DNA of 64,000 nucleotides from Isoetes taiwanensis (lineage: Eukaryota; Streptophyta; Lycopodiopsida; Isoetales; Isoetaceae): the NCBI GenBank assembly GCA_021234155.1, contig JAJEKV010000032.1, positions 13,716,283 through 13,780,282 of the forward strand. The letters run 5' to 3'. The notes beneath the pieces were generated by a model. The model saw nothing but the letters and a program-made list of their open reading frames with translations, was not told the origin of the DNA and searched no databases. This document shows positions 32,070 through 43,930 of this stretch, one piece after another; position 1 is the stretch's first letter, and each line of letters starts with the position of its first letter. The position numbers and the translations under genes were made by a program.

Positions 32070-32331
32070 AGGACAATGTGATGCACATTACTTTGCAAAG
32101 GTGTGCAAAAGGTCAACCTTGGAAATCAGTTTGAAATCAGTTTTTGTTGGTCATGGGGGGTTGGATCCTTACTCAGCAGATCAAGAGCAGCGTAGATTAA
32201 TGCTTGAGCGCTTTCAAGAGGAGGTTCACAATTACCTGAACCTGAATATTGAATTTGATTTCTACGATTAAGTGTGCCTAAGTATATGTTTTACTTTGCA
32301 GCACCCTGGGTTTGATTTTTCACAGGCTTAG
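32070..32331 (+). pseudogene. NudC domain-containing protein 2-like, last two exons, frameshifted
   Basis: The exon begins after TGCATGTAG (acceptor at 32069) and reads DNVMHITLQRCAKGQPWKSV, the last strand of a CS/p23-like domain. After an 11-bp direct duplication (GAAATCAGTTT at 32122-32132 and 32133-32143) the frame shifts to VGHGGLDPYSADQEQRRLML and ERFQEE. A 78-bp GT-AG intron (32224-32301) follows, and a final exon gives HPGFDFSQA and TAG (32329-32331). The GQG-LDPY-D-EQ-RLML-RFQEE-PGFDFS-A tail is the signature of NUDCD2-type co-chaperones, small cytosolic Hsp90-linked proteins. Removing one copy of the duplication would restore phase. Because an intron is kept, this is not a processed copy. 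The N-terminal exons were not found. Confidence 0.82.
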
Positions 32332-33861
32332 TTCAGTGCAGTTGTCCTAATCCAAGAACATTTTTGGGAGGCATGCCACAGTGATGTGGTTACTTACTGT
32401 AACAAGATAATGGAGGTGACAATTTGAGCAATTGTGAATTATGCTCATGTAATCTTTTTATTACTACAGGTTATTGAACTGGAAAACACCTTCATTCCTT
32501 TTTGTGTTTTCTCTCCTCTTAGTGATTGAAGGTACTGGAACACCTCATCGACACGACAAAAACTTGGTATCTTATAGTCAAAGGCTCAGCCACACATCAG
32601 AGAAAGTTGACATGAGTGTTAATCGACACTGAGTTAAAGTGCTCATGTGTTTAATTATTGAGCTATTTTTCTTTTGTCTGCCTTATTTGACCCGAGTAAC
32701 ATGGCAACATTGGGCCAGGTTATAGTGAGTGCCATTAGCCATTCCCATTTCTACAATGGAAGGCTTTGAAAGACAAGCCGTATTTATCAAACAAACCAGA
32801 AATTTTATATGGAAGTTACAGCGTTGAAAGTAGCAAGCTTGCTAATCAAGCGTCCAACTTTTCTTAAATTCTAAGCTGTACATGGGATGATAATTCTTCT
32901 TCTCTGCTTTACATTCGATGTCATACCATCCACAATGGAGAAACAAAAATTAGAGGTGCCATGACTACTCTGTAATATACTCAAAACATGGTGGTAAGTT
33001 TTGTTAAGACACTTCATTCCAGAGCAGTAGGGAGAGCATTTGTAGAGTTCTTAGCCACAATATGATTTGATCTCGGACCAATATGATTTGACCAACAGGC
33101 AACCCTACAGTTTAGAACTCCATTATGATAAACAAATGCACAGAAATAATAGGTAAGAACGGGAGCTATAAACTAATTACTTTGATTGAGTTGGAAGTAT
33201 GTGCCAAGTCCAGCTTTAGCATTTTGTTTTCTGCAAGCAACTAGGACATGTATTAAAACTTCCAAGTACCAAACACCACACATTTAGCTGCAAATTGTAC
33301 ATAGCACGACGATATTCAGAGATCACCTTCCTTGGACCTAAAAGGTTGACGTGGTGGTGAAGAGATAATAATGCTGCCATTTCCATCCATACCAAGAGAT
33401 GGAATTTAAGGCGCAAAACAGGTGGGAAAGCCAAGAACTTCTTCTGGCTGAAACATTCATAGGCAGATTCACATGTTCCTCCATCTAAAGCCATCCTGTT
33501 TTGTTTGCATTTTGTATTTGAATTATTATTCCTACATCTACAGTTGTTTTATTTGTCTCATGGATGCAAGCATTCCTCCGAAGAGGTTAATAGATATTCC
33601 TTTGTTTACTTTGTGCATGTTGCCTTTTGCATGATGGCACTAGCTTGAAGAAAATTAGCTTGTGTGTTGCTATAAGGGAGGTATCAGAACTTGAATTCCT
33701 CAACCTGGCAATATACCACAACTTAGTTGGCATGTTACATTGCCGATACTCTTCCATTATCTAACTGGTCATGGGATGGCAGAAATACAGTAATACATTC
33801 CATGCTTGATAGGAGATGTGACAAGCATAAACGAAATTAAATATGTGGTTAAGAAAAAAAA
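32332..33861. other. no recognised gene
   Basis: Probable 3' untranslated and intergenic sequence. A 92-codon minus frame (33494-33216) is discussed under rejected items. Confidence 0.4.
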
Positions 33862-34041
33862 CTGGAGTATATCAAGTGTACGAGTCATCTTAGCAAAAGT
33901 TAGAGCTCTATGTTCCAATTCTCTGATTTTCCTTAACTTCCTTTTTATAAGCTCTTTCTGGCATACCAATTGCCTTACCTGCTCTCTAAGCAGATTGATG
34001 TGAGTTGTAGTCTCTTCACTAATAACTGCTTTGTTGCTCCT
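33862..34041 (-). CDS. coiled-coil-encoding exon candidate
   Basis: From 34041 the minus strand is open after a TTTAG that could be a 3' splice site. It reads SEETTTHINLLREQVRQLVC, then QKELIKRKLRKIRELEHRAL and TFAKMTRTLD. The sequence is rich in Lys, Arg, Glu and Leu with leucines at heptad spacing, as in a coiled-coil segment of a motor or scaffold protein. No partner exons were identified on either side. It may be an exon of a decayed host gene. A chance frame is less likely given the composition. Confidence 0.35.
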
Positions 34042-34380
34042 CTAAATATTAAGGATGGTCATGGTCCCTAATTGTAGGCATATGAGCTTGAACAATGGCA
34101 CAATGGCATAGAGCATGCTGACATATGATGCAGTGATAAACATTTTTGTTTCATGATGTTTATGAGGTTTACACGCTTTATCAATGTCAACTAGCATTTT
34201 TAAACATTCCATTTGTTTCTACTTCATTTTTTCATTTAAATGTCCAGTTTTGCAACATGCATCTATTAGATTCATAGATTTGTGCACTTCCATAAACTAA
34301 ATTCACAAGTGCCCACGACGACTAAAATCCAAGATCGCCGCACGCAGCGTTCTAGTGTATAAATAATAATAAAATGTATG
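34042..34380. other. non-coding
   Basis: AT-rich; nothing recognised. Confidence 0.4.
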
Positions 34381-34480
34381 CCACCACCACCACCACCACC
34401 ACCACCACCACCACCACCACCACCACCACCACCACCACCACCACCACCACAACAACAACAACAATAATAATAGAATAGAA
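34381..34480. repeat. (CCA)n-(CAA)n-(TAA)n microsatellite at a LINE 3' end
   Basis: About 23 CCA units followed by CAA and then TAA/AAT units. It abuts the terminal TATTCTATT of LINE copy B, so in element orientation it forms the 3' tail. Confidence 0.95.
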
Positions 34481-34487
34481 TATGATT

Positions 34488-36700
34488 TTATCGTCCACTG
34501 AGACTAACCGGCCTATGGGACCCAAGTACAAAGAGAGAGCAAAGCAGCGATACTACCAGGATTAAAAAACCCCGCCCGAAGGGTTTTCGGGGAAAAACCT
34601 TAGTAGCAATAAGGATGCCGACATACTACACGCTTATATACATAATCACAAGTACAAACCGAGGTTAATGTCGGACGAGGGGGCATAAGCGAAGTCCAGA
34701 TCCATTACCTCACGGAGGTACGATCCCAACAAGCCCTACAGAGGCCGTGCTTTCGAGTAGCTCATGCAAGGCCCGATGGGGCACAACTAACCGAGCATAC
34801 CGAGCCCGGATATGCTCGTACGACCGAAGTGCCGGAGGGCGTGACTTTCATCCTCAATGGGCTCGTTGGCGGCATTGATGGACTCTGCCCTCACGCGGCT
34901 CCCGAATCCATCTCCCTGTCTCAATGCGGAGGTGGTGTGCACTGCGGCGAATGGAAGCAATCACCCTGCGCTTTTCATGGGTAGATGGGTGCAATGTGTA
35001 GTGGTGTGGGCCCCTCGTGAGCATGGGATTAACCTGTCGATAATTTGCCACCTTGACATGTGACGGGGCTCTGCATCCCAAAGCTTGGCCATGAAGCAAG
35101 CATCCAAGCACCGCTTCAAGGCAGCGCGTTCCTTCGGTGTATGCACCGGTTTGGTCCACATCTGTGTGCCCGCACATTCCATAGCGAGAACCACGGGCTT
35201 GCTTGTCTTTCCAAAGCGGGCTTTGAGTCGCCAAGGGCCCATCGCCCTTTGCCAAAGCAAGGTTGGGCAGCCGGGCTTCATCCATAGCCACCACCTTACG
35301 GAAGTAAATAATGTGACGTTCCAAATGACCCTCAGAATGGAAGGAAGCTTTGTCTCTGGAGCAAGATCCGATATGGGACCGTGGATTTCTCTCGGTGCCA
35401 CGGCCAAGAAGGCCTTACGTACTGCTCTAGATCGTTCCAAGTGGTGAGGGATATCACCGCCCCCACACTTCCCGCCCCATAGAGGAGGACGGTTCAACCA
35501 AGGCCACGAACAAGTGTGCCTGGTGACCCCATGCATCTGACTACGCCTTGTGATTTGTTGTTTTGCATTGCATCTGAGGGCTTTCGGCCTAAAGTGACCC
35601 GTAACGATGGATGCATCCCGGTGTGTGGTAGTAGAAAACTCAATGCCCAAATACTTATAAGATCGAGCCACCTCCACTACACCGCCTGGTAAGTGAATGA
35701 GGGAAGGCGTGGGTGCGGGATGATGGGACCGGCCCGAAGCACCCTTGTCTTGGCCAAGTTAACTCTCATGTCGGTGAATTGGCGAGAAAGTGTCCAAAGC
35801 ATCCAGTGGCGTTGCATGTCCTCCGGGGGTATATGCGGCAGGTCAACATCATCGGCATATATGAGTTGCGGATTATGTGGTGCATCAACGGCGCCTCTCC
35901 CCGTGCTTTCGGCTAGCCATTCTTCTAGCTGGTCAATGTACAAGCCGAAGAGCGTGTGCGGGGATAGAGGGCAGCCCGGGCGCACCCAATGCTACTAACA
36001 ACGGGCTCCCCCGGCGGTGTGAGACGGCCAGGAGCAAGCCTCATTATAGGTCGTATATAGCATTCGCAAGTCGACGGGGTCCCTAGTCGTCTCAATCTAT
36101 CCCACAACTTATCCCGAGGCAGCGTGTCAAAAGCCTTTGCGAAATCCACAAAGCAACAAGATGCAGTTAAGGCCGATTAGGCTATCCTCTATGAGTGTTC
36201 GCAGAGTGAAGATATGGTCAATAGTAGAATGCCGAGGGCGGAAGAAAGCCTGGCGTGAGAGCAGCACTTCTCCATCCCCTCGCCCAAAGTGTCAATCGCC
36301 CGCTCAAGAATCCGGCAAGCAACTTGGCAAAGGCGAAGCCCGACCATAATGGAATGCGATAGTTGGTCGGGCCGTGGGGGTCCCCCCGCTTTGTATATGG
36401 GCACAACTCTCTTTGGTAGTCCGGTCGGGGAAGCCTTCTTGCAATGCCCCTGTTGAAGAGTCTTTGAGAACCGGCACCATTGGGGGCCCGGCCCACTTGA
36501 GAAGCTTCTGCACGCATACCATCCAATCTCTGCTGCCTTCCGTTAGCGAGGCGTTGCGGGGCCCATTATGACATCCCCGGTAATGACCGGTGCTAGGCTC
36601 ATGGAGGAATGCGGTGCCGGCTTCCCATTGGGTCATCTGTGCTGCAAGTATCTCACCCATTGTTCCGGGGTAATATTTCCTGTGGGCTGTGCAGGCTTAC
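34488..36700 (-). mobile_element. 5'-truncated LINE, copy B, with microsatellite tail
   Basis: Same family as copy A. The shared 3' region includes GGATTAAAAAACCCC, AGGGTTTTC and GGGAAAAACCTT near 34558-34603. The copy is markedly richer in G and C than copy A. It reaches further 5' than A, up to about 36.7 kb, and ends there without a recognisable 5' start. Confidence 0.85.
34854..36660 (-). pseudogene. LINE reverse transcriptase, copy B
   Basis: In element order on the minus strand: upstream RT block VPVLKDSSTGALQEGF-like (36660-36304); a frame with MPIYKAGGPPRPDQLSHSIM and LERAIDTLGEG (36404-36189), equivalent to the K--DP--NYR and L--R---W blocks; FAKAFDTLPRDKLWDRLRRL (36149 onward); PGCPLSPHTLFGLYIDQLEE with LIYADDVDLPH (35985-35677), carrying the YADD centre; SYKYLGIEFS (35650); and the terminal VIASIRRSAHHLRIETGRWI followed by a Cys-containing tail (35324-34854). 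At least five frameshifts separate these pieces. The GLYIDQLEEWL block is identical in both copies, confirming one family. Confidence 0.85.
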
Positions 36701-37185
36701 TCAAGACCTTTCTCCAGAAGGCCCTAGGGTGGCGGTCTAGAAGACCAATAATATGATGTATCTAGGATACAAATTGGAATTATATTACAAGCAGACATTT
36801 CTAAACATCCTATAAGTAGTTTGTCCATTGGCAACAAGTTAGCTTATTACAACTTACAACTTTGATCTCTTGTGGAATAACCCTTCCCCAACACGCAAAT
36901 CACAACTGTGCAACCATAAAACTTGGCAACACTTACTTCAAAGCTTTCTTCGGGTGGATGCACATCACCAAGAGGCTTGCAAATTATGCTTTGAGAGGTA
37001 TATCCTTCTCTTCTTCTTTGAAGGACTAAAATACAAGCAAAAGCAACGAAATTTTCATTAATATAGTAATGCAATTTGCTGCCTGCATGAACACAGTATC
37101 ACAGCTTGCCACTCGAGCATAAGAAGCTATATCTACATGAATTGGAGATTTTTGAATCCTAGCTCCCATACAAACAAACCTAATA
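36701..37185. other. no recognised gene
   Basis: Sequence 5' of LINE B. Only short frames without motifs. Confidence 0.4.
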
Positions 37186-37323
37186 TGTAGCAAAATAACA
37201 GGGGGTTCTAGGGGGATTTGATATGGATGTAAAAATAACAATTCCTGAAACTATAGTATCCCTAAAACAATGAATAAGTTGTGATTAAAAAAAAAACATA
37301 GATTCAAGATAAAAAATAATCGC

Positions 37324-37399
37324 ATTAGCTCACTGGGTATATTGGTTAAAGTAGTCCTAGTTAGGACATTGAATTATTTTGATAGAGGTTCGAGCTCCG
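37324..37399 (+). repeat. tRNA-like segment, first tandem copy
   Basis: ATTAGCTCACTGGGTATATT then GGTTAAAG resemble an A box, and GAGGTTCGAGCTCC 50 bases later is a good B box. The arms do not form a full cloverleaf, so it is read as a tRNA-derived SINE head. Confidence 0.5.
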
Positions 37400-37726
37400 T
37401 ATTTCATATTCTAAAATCTTAGGCAAAGTCGTATAGAGGTTCGATATTCTCTCAAAACCTTAGGCTCCCGATCATAAATGACTATAAGCGAAATGAGATG
37501 TGCCCGGACCCCCCAACATACGATCTCGGTCGTAGGATCAACGAATCCGACGACTGTGGTAGTCCAGGGTGCACCTCTTAGAATATGTAGCAAAATAACA
37601 GGGGGTTCTAGGGGGATTTGATATGGATGTAAAAATAACAATTCCTGAAACCGTAGACCATAAACTCTAAAACAATTGAATAAGTTGTGATAAAAAAAAA
37701 CATAGATTCAAGATAAAAAATAATTG

Positions 37727-37804
37727 CATTAGCTCACTGTGTATATTGGTTAAAGTAGTTTTAGTTAGGACATTGGCTTATTTTGGTAGAGGTTCGAGCT
37801 CTCG
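37727..37804 (+). repeat. tRNA-like segment, second tandem copy
   Basis: Diverged partner of the first copy, with the A-box-like TTAGCTCACTGTGTATATTGG and the B-box GAGGTTCGAGCTCTCG. Confidence 0.5.
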
Positions 37805-38010
37805 TATTTCATATTTTAAAATCTTATGCGAGCCCTCAAAACCTTAGGCGAAATCGTATTTCATATTTCAAAATCATAGATGCCTCCAATCATAAATGAC
37901 TATAAGCGAAACGAGGAGTGCCCAGGGGCCCCAGCATACGATCTGAGTCATAGGATCGACGAATCCAATGACTGTGGTAGTCCATTGTGCACCTTGTTTA
38001 GAATATGTAG

Positions 38011-40375
38011 ATTTACAGTCAAGATGAATGTTGTATGCCTCCTATGTGAAAATACCTATATGGTTGCAAAAAAAAAAAGGGTAAGCAATGTGCCTTATGA
38101 TATTAAGTACTAAAAGGGGGGGGTGTAAAATCACTACTGGAGTACAATTTTTGGCGAAGCGTTTAAGCACTTTAAGTGCTGAAAATTGCGGACGTCGAAG
38201 CCTGTCACACCCTTTTTCTCCTTTTCCCCTGCGCGCGAAAGCTCAGATCAGTGGAAGACGTTTGATGATGGAGGTATGGAGGTCTATGCAATTCGAGGGT
38301 GAAGCCCCCGAGGAAGAAAACTGGTTGGAAAATATTGTCACGGATCGAGAGTGGATTTCTGTTTGGACAAGGAAGCTGAACAAGGGAAAGATAAAATGGC
38401 ACTGTGCAAAGGAGCATCTTCAAGAGAAGTTGGAATCACTCTGCTGAAAAATCTACAAGAACTGTCACAACAAAGAAGTAAAAAAACAACTGGCCCTTGG
38501 TTTTGCATTTGAAAATTGCACTAGATCAATAGTTAAGCCTGAGGAACACAAAGTAAACTGGGCTGCATTTGCAATGCCAAAGATACCACAACAATAGACA
38601 AGTAAAAATAGAGGCAGGTGGTGAAGCAGGAAAACTGAAATGAAGGCAAAGGCAAAGGTGGTCTGTTCAAGTGAGAACAAATCATGTGCTGAAAACATAA
38701 GAACCTGAAGCACAAGATTTTGGAGACAAATGTTCTCCATTTACAATGATTCAGCATCTCAGAAGCATCACGATTTCTGGTTATCGCCCAGAAATGGTTG
38801 CTGACAAACTGTCCAAAGATGGTAAGATGCTTTGGTGGACACCAGTGCACAGATTGGTGCGAGCACAAGGCAATAGAGAGAATGCTGCAGAATAAAGCGA
38901 AATCGAGACAAATCCTTTTATTCTTTGCCCAGACATTTGTGCCCAGCTACGACGACGTCAACTGTGCCTCGCACACTCGCACATCTCTTCGCACACTTGG
39001 CATGAAAAAGTTCATTTCGATTTCGACAGAGAACAAAAAAAAAAAAGAAATATGGAAAATCAAAGTATGATTATATATGTTTGAATAAACTCTTTTCAAT
39101 TCAATTGGTCTTGCATATCTAGTATACATTTCTTCAATTCGTTCCAACTAGTATTTTATACAATAGCCAAATTGTTTAAATTGACACAAATTTCTCATTT
39201 ATAACAATAGAATAGATTATGTTAGCTCAAGCCACTCATATGTCAATTTTATGCCAACATGTGCATTGTGCATTTTAACTTAAAATTAATTTTAGTGGAG
39301 GCATGTGTGAAGCGATTGCCAATAATGTTAAGTTAACATTAACTCAATGGAGACTTATGCGAATAGATTGCCATTAGCATTAAGTTAACACTAACTTAAC
39401 GGATGCATGTATAAACTAACTTTTTTTTGCCTTTATGTTATCAAAAAGTAACTTAATTTTTTTTGGTGTGAATACATTTTACTATATTCTATGGGTGTCA
39501 ATTAAAAAGGGAAGTAAAATAATATGTGAGTGCATCCTAACCATCTACCAATCACAAAATTACACATGTTGCACATAGTTTTGGAACTAGAACAATTGTA
39601 GAAATATAAACAACCCTTCATTTTCTTTGTAAGGCATCAAATAATCTAAAATTGGTGGACATTGGTTGCATGCGTTAAGAAATGCTAAATATGATATAAT
39701 ATATCTATATTTATCCAATTCAAGCAATTTGCAAATGGTTTTAACAAAACAAAAGAAGTGAGTGAAGGGAATTAGAGTGCATTTGTAAAAACTACCACGA
39801 TAGAAAAAGTATTGTTGAAGCTTGTTAAGCTGAACAAGTTATGGTAATTAAATTTTTTTCTTAATTAGATATAGAATCTATTCATTCAATGCTATGTTCT
39901 TCACATGTTGTGTGTGACAATGTTTAACATTAGTTCATTGTCATTTGACATTAGTTTTTATGTCCTTTCTTGATTTGATCATTTACTAAACGTGACTTTT
40001 CGTATACATGAATGATCTTTTTGTCTTCACTCCAGAGAGGAAACTGGGAACGATGCTCCCCCTGTTGACTCTGAGGAATGAAGAAAAAAAGATGAATTGC
40101 AACGTGAGTGCAGTTAAGACAAATTTTGGCCATAAATTTTCTAGAATGTTAGGTTAAGCAGCCCGAAACGTGAGGTAAAATCGAAGAATGCGATGTAAAA
40201 AGTAACTTGAGTGGAGCATGGTCTGAATCGTCTCGTCTTGTGAACACACTTTATGTGATACATGGACACCCATACTTGACGCCAAACTCCCCTTAGATCC
40301 TTGTTCACGAGAAGATGTTAGAACAATGTTGGTATAAGGTTCTAAAAATGTAAAAATATACCCTCTTACATAAGA
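38011..40375. other. no firm gene; a CACTAC end-like word at 38132
   Basis: At 38132 the sequence CACTACTGGAGTACAATTTT followed by AGCACTTTAAGTGCT looks like a CACTA-type end with a subterminal palindrome, but no partner end was found. An open frame from about 38260 (MMEVWRSMQFEGEAPEEENW, to 38447) has a protein-like start but no known domain. The rest, up to 40.37 kb, is AT-rich without features. Confidence 0.35.
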
Positions 40376-41130
40376 TTGTTAATGGTATTTGAGGAGATAA
40401 ATCGGCAACCTTTTTTTAGGGTTCAGAGCTCGATTTTAAACTTGTGCTGGATTTTGTTTGTGTTGTGGCGGTGGAGGTATATAAGAGCCAATTTTTGGGC
40501 ATACAGGAGCTCTGGGTATACTTTTGGGCATATAGAGCAGCTTGGTTTAGAGTTGTGATAGACTTTATACTTTTGGGCATACAGAGCTGCTTGGTGGCGG
40601 TGGAGGCATACAAGAGTCGCTTGGTGCAAAGATGTACAATGCAGGAGTTCAGACTTGATTTATACAAACTTGGTTTGTTGGAGTTCATGTTGACAGTGAT
40701 TCAATTGGAACCACATTCACAGAATATTTTTGTTCACGAAGACATGGGTTGCAAAATATGATAAGCTGATTATATACCAATTTTTTTCATCTGAATAGAA
40801 AGGTAAGGGATGAAGACGCAGGCGCATGGGACTTGAAAGCTCTCTGCCAATTCAGGATGCATCTTGATAAGATCTGCCACTATGAGCTCTGCAGCATGTT
40901 GAAGCTTTGTTTGGTCAGAAAGGATGAGAGGAAAAAGCATTGCTTAGCTTCCTCTGCCTTTGTGGTTGCCTATATTCATGAGACATACATGCTGGGTAGC
41001 AGAGGTGATAGTCTGAATTACAGAAAGAGGGTTATCCTTTTCATCGTTTTGAAGCACAAAGCTTGCGCATTTAGATAGTTATATACATAGCTGTGGTGGT
41101 AGAGGCATACAGGAGCTCTGGTTATGCTTG
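40376..41130. repeat. imperfect minisatellite around GGCATACARGAGCT
   Basis: TTTTGGGCATACAGGAGCTCTGG, TTTTGGGCATATAGAGCAGC and TTTTGGGCATACAGAGCTGC repeat between about 40490 and 40590. They are bracketed by two GGCGGTGGAGGYATAYAAGA words (about 40468 and 40601), with a further related copy at about 41093. Frames over this stretch (for example 40444-40761) simply translate the repeat. Confidence 0.6.
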
Positions 41131-42239
41131 TGTTTGCATCCAGTTTTTTGTAGTGGATTTATTTGCTTGCTTAGACTAGCAGATGTATACAGGTGAAGGG
41201 GAACCAAAGTTCATGCAAACTTGGTTTGTCGAAGACTGTTGCCTTTGCAGCTACCATGAACAGTAAAGCACTCAATTTTATAAGTTTGGTGGAAGGGTTT
41301 AGTAGTTCACAATTCTTTCCTGCTACTTGTTTCTAGTTCATATGTTGTGGTTGTGTTTCACAGAATATTTTTGTTATCTGTTTGGAAAAGGGGTACATCA
41401 ATCATTAGGGCGGATTTGGGGTCTGAAAATGGCCCATATCTTGGATGCCAGAATTCCACGTCATGTTTCTCGCGACCAATGATGTTTGCGCATTTTTTTC
41501 CAAAGTCAGTATTAGTTGGCAAGTAGAAAGAGGAGCAGGCTTACTTGGCATCCACATGGCGAAATTTCATAGGACATGTTTGTGCATTCATTGCAACCAC
41601 ATTAATGGCCTGCATTTTTCGAAAATCGTATCGCGGACCAAAATAATGGCTACTTTTCCCGCCTACTGTGCACATGCCCACATGCACCAACCACCTTATC
41701 AAATTTTGGCACCAAGATTTCCATTGTTCACATTAGCGCCGCTACGTGCATCCCTCGCCTTCGCTCTTCATTTGGAATCCAAGTCTCCAATAGTATCGTG
41801 TTTTTCTTGGGTGAGCATAGAGTTAAGCAACAACGGCGAGGCGATGTCGGACAAGCAAACGTCGTTACATGCCATGTTTTCTTGCCCAAATTTTCATTCG
41901 AAGTTTTCCTACTTTTCACTCTTCCCATTCATCGTATTGCTCCCCGCCATTCATCTTACAATTCAACGACCGATCTCAGTATCTCTAATTGCACCCATCA
42001 TTGCTCCTAGTACTTCTACATTTTTCAAGTAGTTCATCACTTACAAAATAATAAAGGCATGACGGTGGAAGGATATCTATCCATAGGCTTGTGGGTGAGA
42101 ATGCTATCCTTAACGAAGGGTGACTATAAAGTTACATCGCCGGAGCGACATTCATACGCAATGAATAGGTAGAACTATAGGGTTCAAAATAAATGCTATG
42201 GATAGTATATTGCAAAAAAAAAAGGGAAGGGAGGGTGGG
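41131..42239. other. no supported gene
   Basis: A 195-codon plus-strand frame spans 41445-42032 but reads as untranslated sequence (see rejected items). Nothing else is recognised. Confidence 0.4.
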
Positions 42240-43930
42240 AAGGGATTTGAAGAGGAGGATATTTGCAAATTTGCACCCTCAATAATACATGGATCACACC
42301 ATGCGAAAATGCATATGCACTTTGTAAATGTGTAGTGAGATTTCGCGTCATGTGATCCTTGCTTCTTTTTTCTTCCCTTTTCTTGATTTATATTCACTCA
42401 CTGAATCAAATATTTTTCTTTGGGCTATATTTATCAGATGTTGGGGGTTTGAGACTAGGGAAAAGCATTACTAGCATCGTTGTTGTCTAACATATGGATA
42501 TAAGAGACATGCTTTTCCAAGATATACATTCAGGGCAATGGGCATCTAGTTTTACGTTGTAAAGTTGTGGGAGCCGAGCTTGAAAGTCGTCCCCATGACC
42601 TCATTTAGTTTAATTGTGCAAGCCTCAAAGTTATGAGAATGGTGTCCTTGCAATGAAGAAATGTTTGATAAGACGTGCATCCAGGGTTGTTGAAAAAATG
42701 AGTTACAAGATATTTGCTCCATTAGAGGTGTTTACTAATGCCACGACACAAAAGCTCCAAAGACATATTGTATAAAATGTCACTTTCATGAGCCTTTGGA
42801 TCAGTTAACTCAAAGTGTCACATATGGAAACATTGTTAGGTTTGATAAAATAACATAAAAATCTTATTTAATAAAGCTTTGGTTGTTGGTAAAGTGTTGG
42901 CTTATTGATTAAGTGTTTGTATTTTGCTTTGGGACCCTCTTTGAAAAAGTTTAGTTCATAAAACATAATATAACTTGGAATGATACATATTTTATATGCA
43001 AATGGGAGACTATTGATGAGGGACTTGGTGTTATTATCTATTGACAACAAACAAGAAAGTGGATCACACCATGCGAATTTAGTATATTCCAACATTTTAG
43101 CTTATACAAAATTTGCTTGGTGTGATCTTTTTGGAAAAAGATGACTTCCTATAGTAAAATTACTTTGATTATCTTTTAATAAAAGAAATATATATGTGTC
43201 TTATTTGAAGTTAAGTGTGGATATGTGACGTGCTCATTTATTGATAAAGTGTTTGCTTTTTGAAACTTTATGTACTACTAGAGTTGGTAAAGTATTTTAG
43301 ATGCAAATAGGATGCTTGATGTGATCCTTCTTAAAAAAAGATATGCTCTTTGAAAAGGACTAATAACTTTATGCACTTGGGGTGGTAAAGCATTAAATGA
43401 GAAGGGGTACTTGTGTTTAATTTTAATTTGACAACAAATAAGAAAGTGGATCTCACCGCGATGCTGAATTTAGTGTGTTCCATTTTTGTTGCATATGTAC
43501 TATTCGCTTGGTGTGATCCTTCTTGAAAAATATGCTCTTTGAAAAGGGATAATGACTTATGTACTTAAGAGTGGTAAAGCATTTTAGATACAAATAGGAA
43601 TGAGTACTTGTATAATTTTAATTTGACAACAAATAAGAAAGTGGATCACACCATGCGAATTTAGTGTGTCCCTTTTTTTTTTGCATATGTATTATTCACT
43701 TGGTGTGATCCATCTTGAAAAAAAAATAGCTTTCAAGTAAAACGAAAGAAAGAAATATCTTATTTAAAGTGTAAAGTGTTAGTATATAAAGTGTTGGTTT
43801 ATTAAAATACTATTTGCTTACGCTAAGTTGTAAGTTCAATATTTGTGTTTCTATTTACTTTTTTACTAAAAGGATCACACGTGCAAATTTCTTATATGCA
43901 ATTACTTACAAGCATGAAAATTTAGCATCA
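42240..43930. repeat. AT-rich tandem repeat with inverted GGATCACACC / GGTGTGATCC
   Basis: GTGGATCACACCATGCGAA appears at about 42290, 43058 and 43638, with a variant at 43445. Each of the last three is followed after about 60-70 bases by CTTGGTGTGATC(C), its approximate inverted complement. The spacing between the last two units is about 200 bp. Intervening DNA repeats GACAACAAATAAGAAAGTGG and GGTAAAGCATT. Confidence 0.75.

Larger units (their letters stand above)
37186..38010. repeat. tandem repeat of about 400 bp, two copies plus a stub
   Basis: Units start at the word AATATGTAGCAAAATAACAG (about 37180 and 37580) and run through GGGGGTTCTAGGGGGATTTG, a run of A's, a tRNA-like segment and ACTGTGGTAGTCCA. 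The word AGAATATGTAG recurs at about 38000, where the third copy is cut off. Both copies contain a GTAGGATC near a GACGAATCC word. Confidence 0.85.

Noticed and set aside
33216-33494. Minus-strand frame with EMAALLSLHHHVNLLG, resembling a receptor-kinase helix C region
   Set aside because: Only about 16 residues resemble the kinase pattern, and no ATP-binding loop, HRD or DFG motif is nearby.
41135-41155. TTTTTTGTAGTG as a right-hand CACTA end
   Set aside because: It lies left of the 44814 end, so it cannot be its partner. It shares only CACTAC with the 38132 end, and the flanking trinucleotides do not match.
41445-42032. 195-codon plus-strand ORF
   Set aside because: Its residues are dominated by His, Phe, Ser and Pro in an order with no domain-like pattern, and it overlaps open minus-strand frames. 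It looks like a chance frame.
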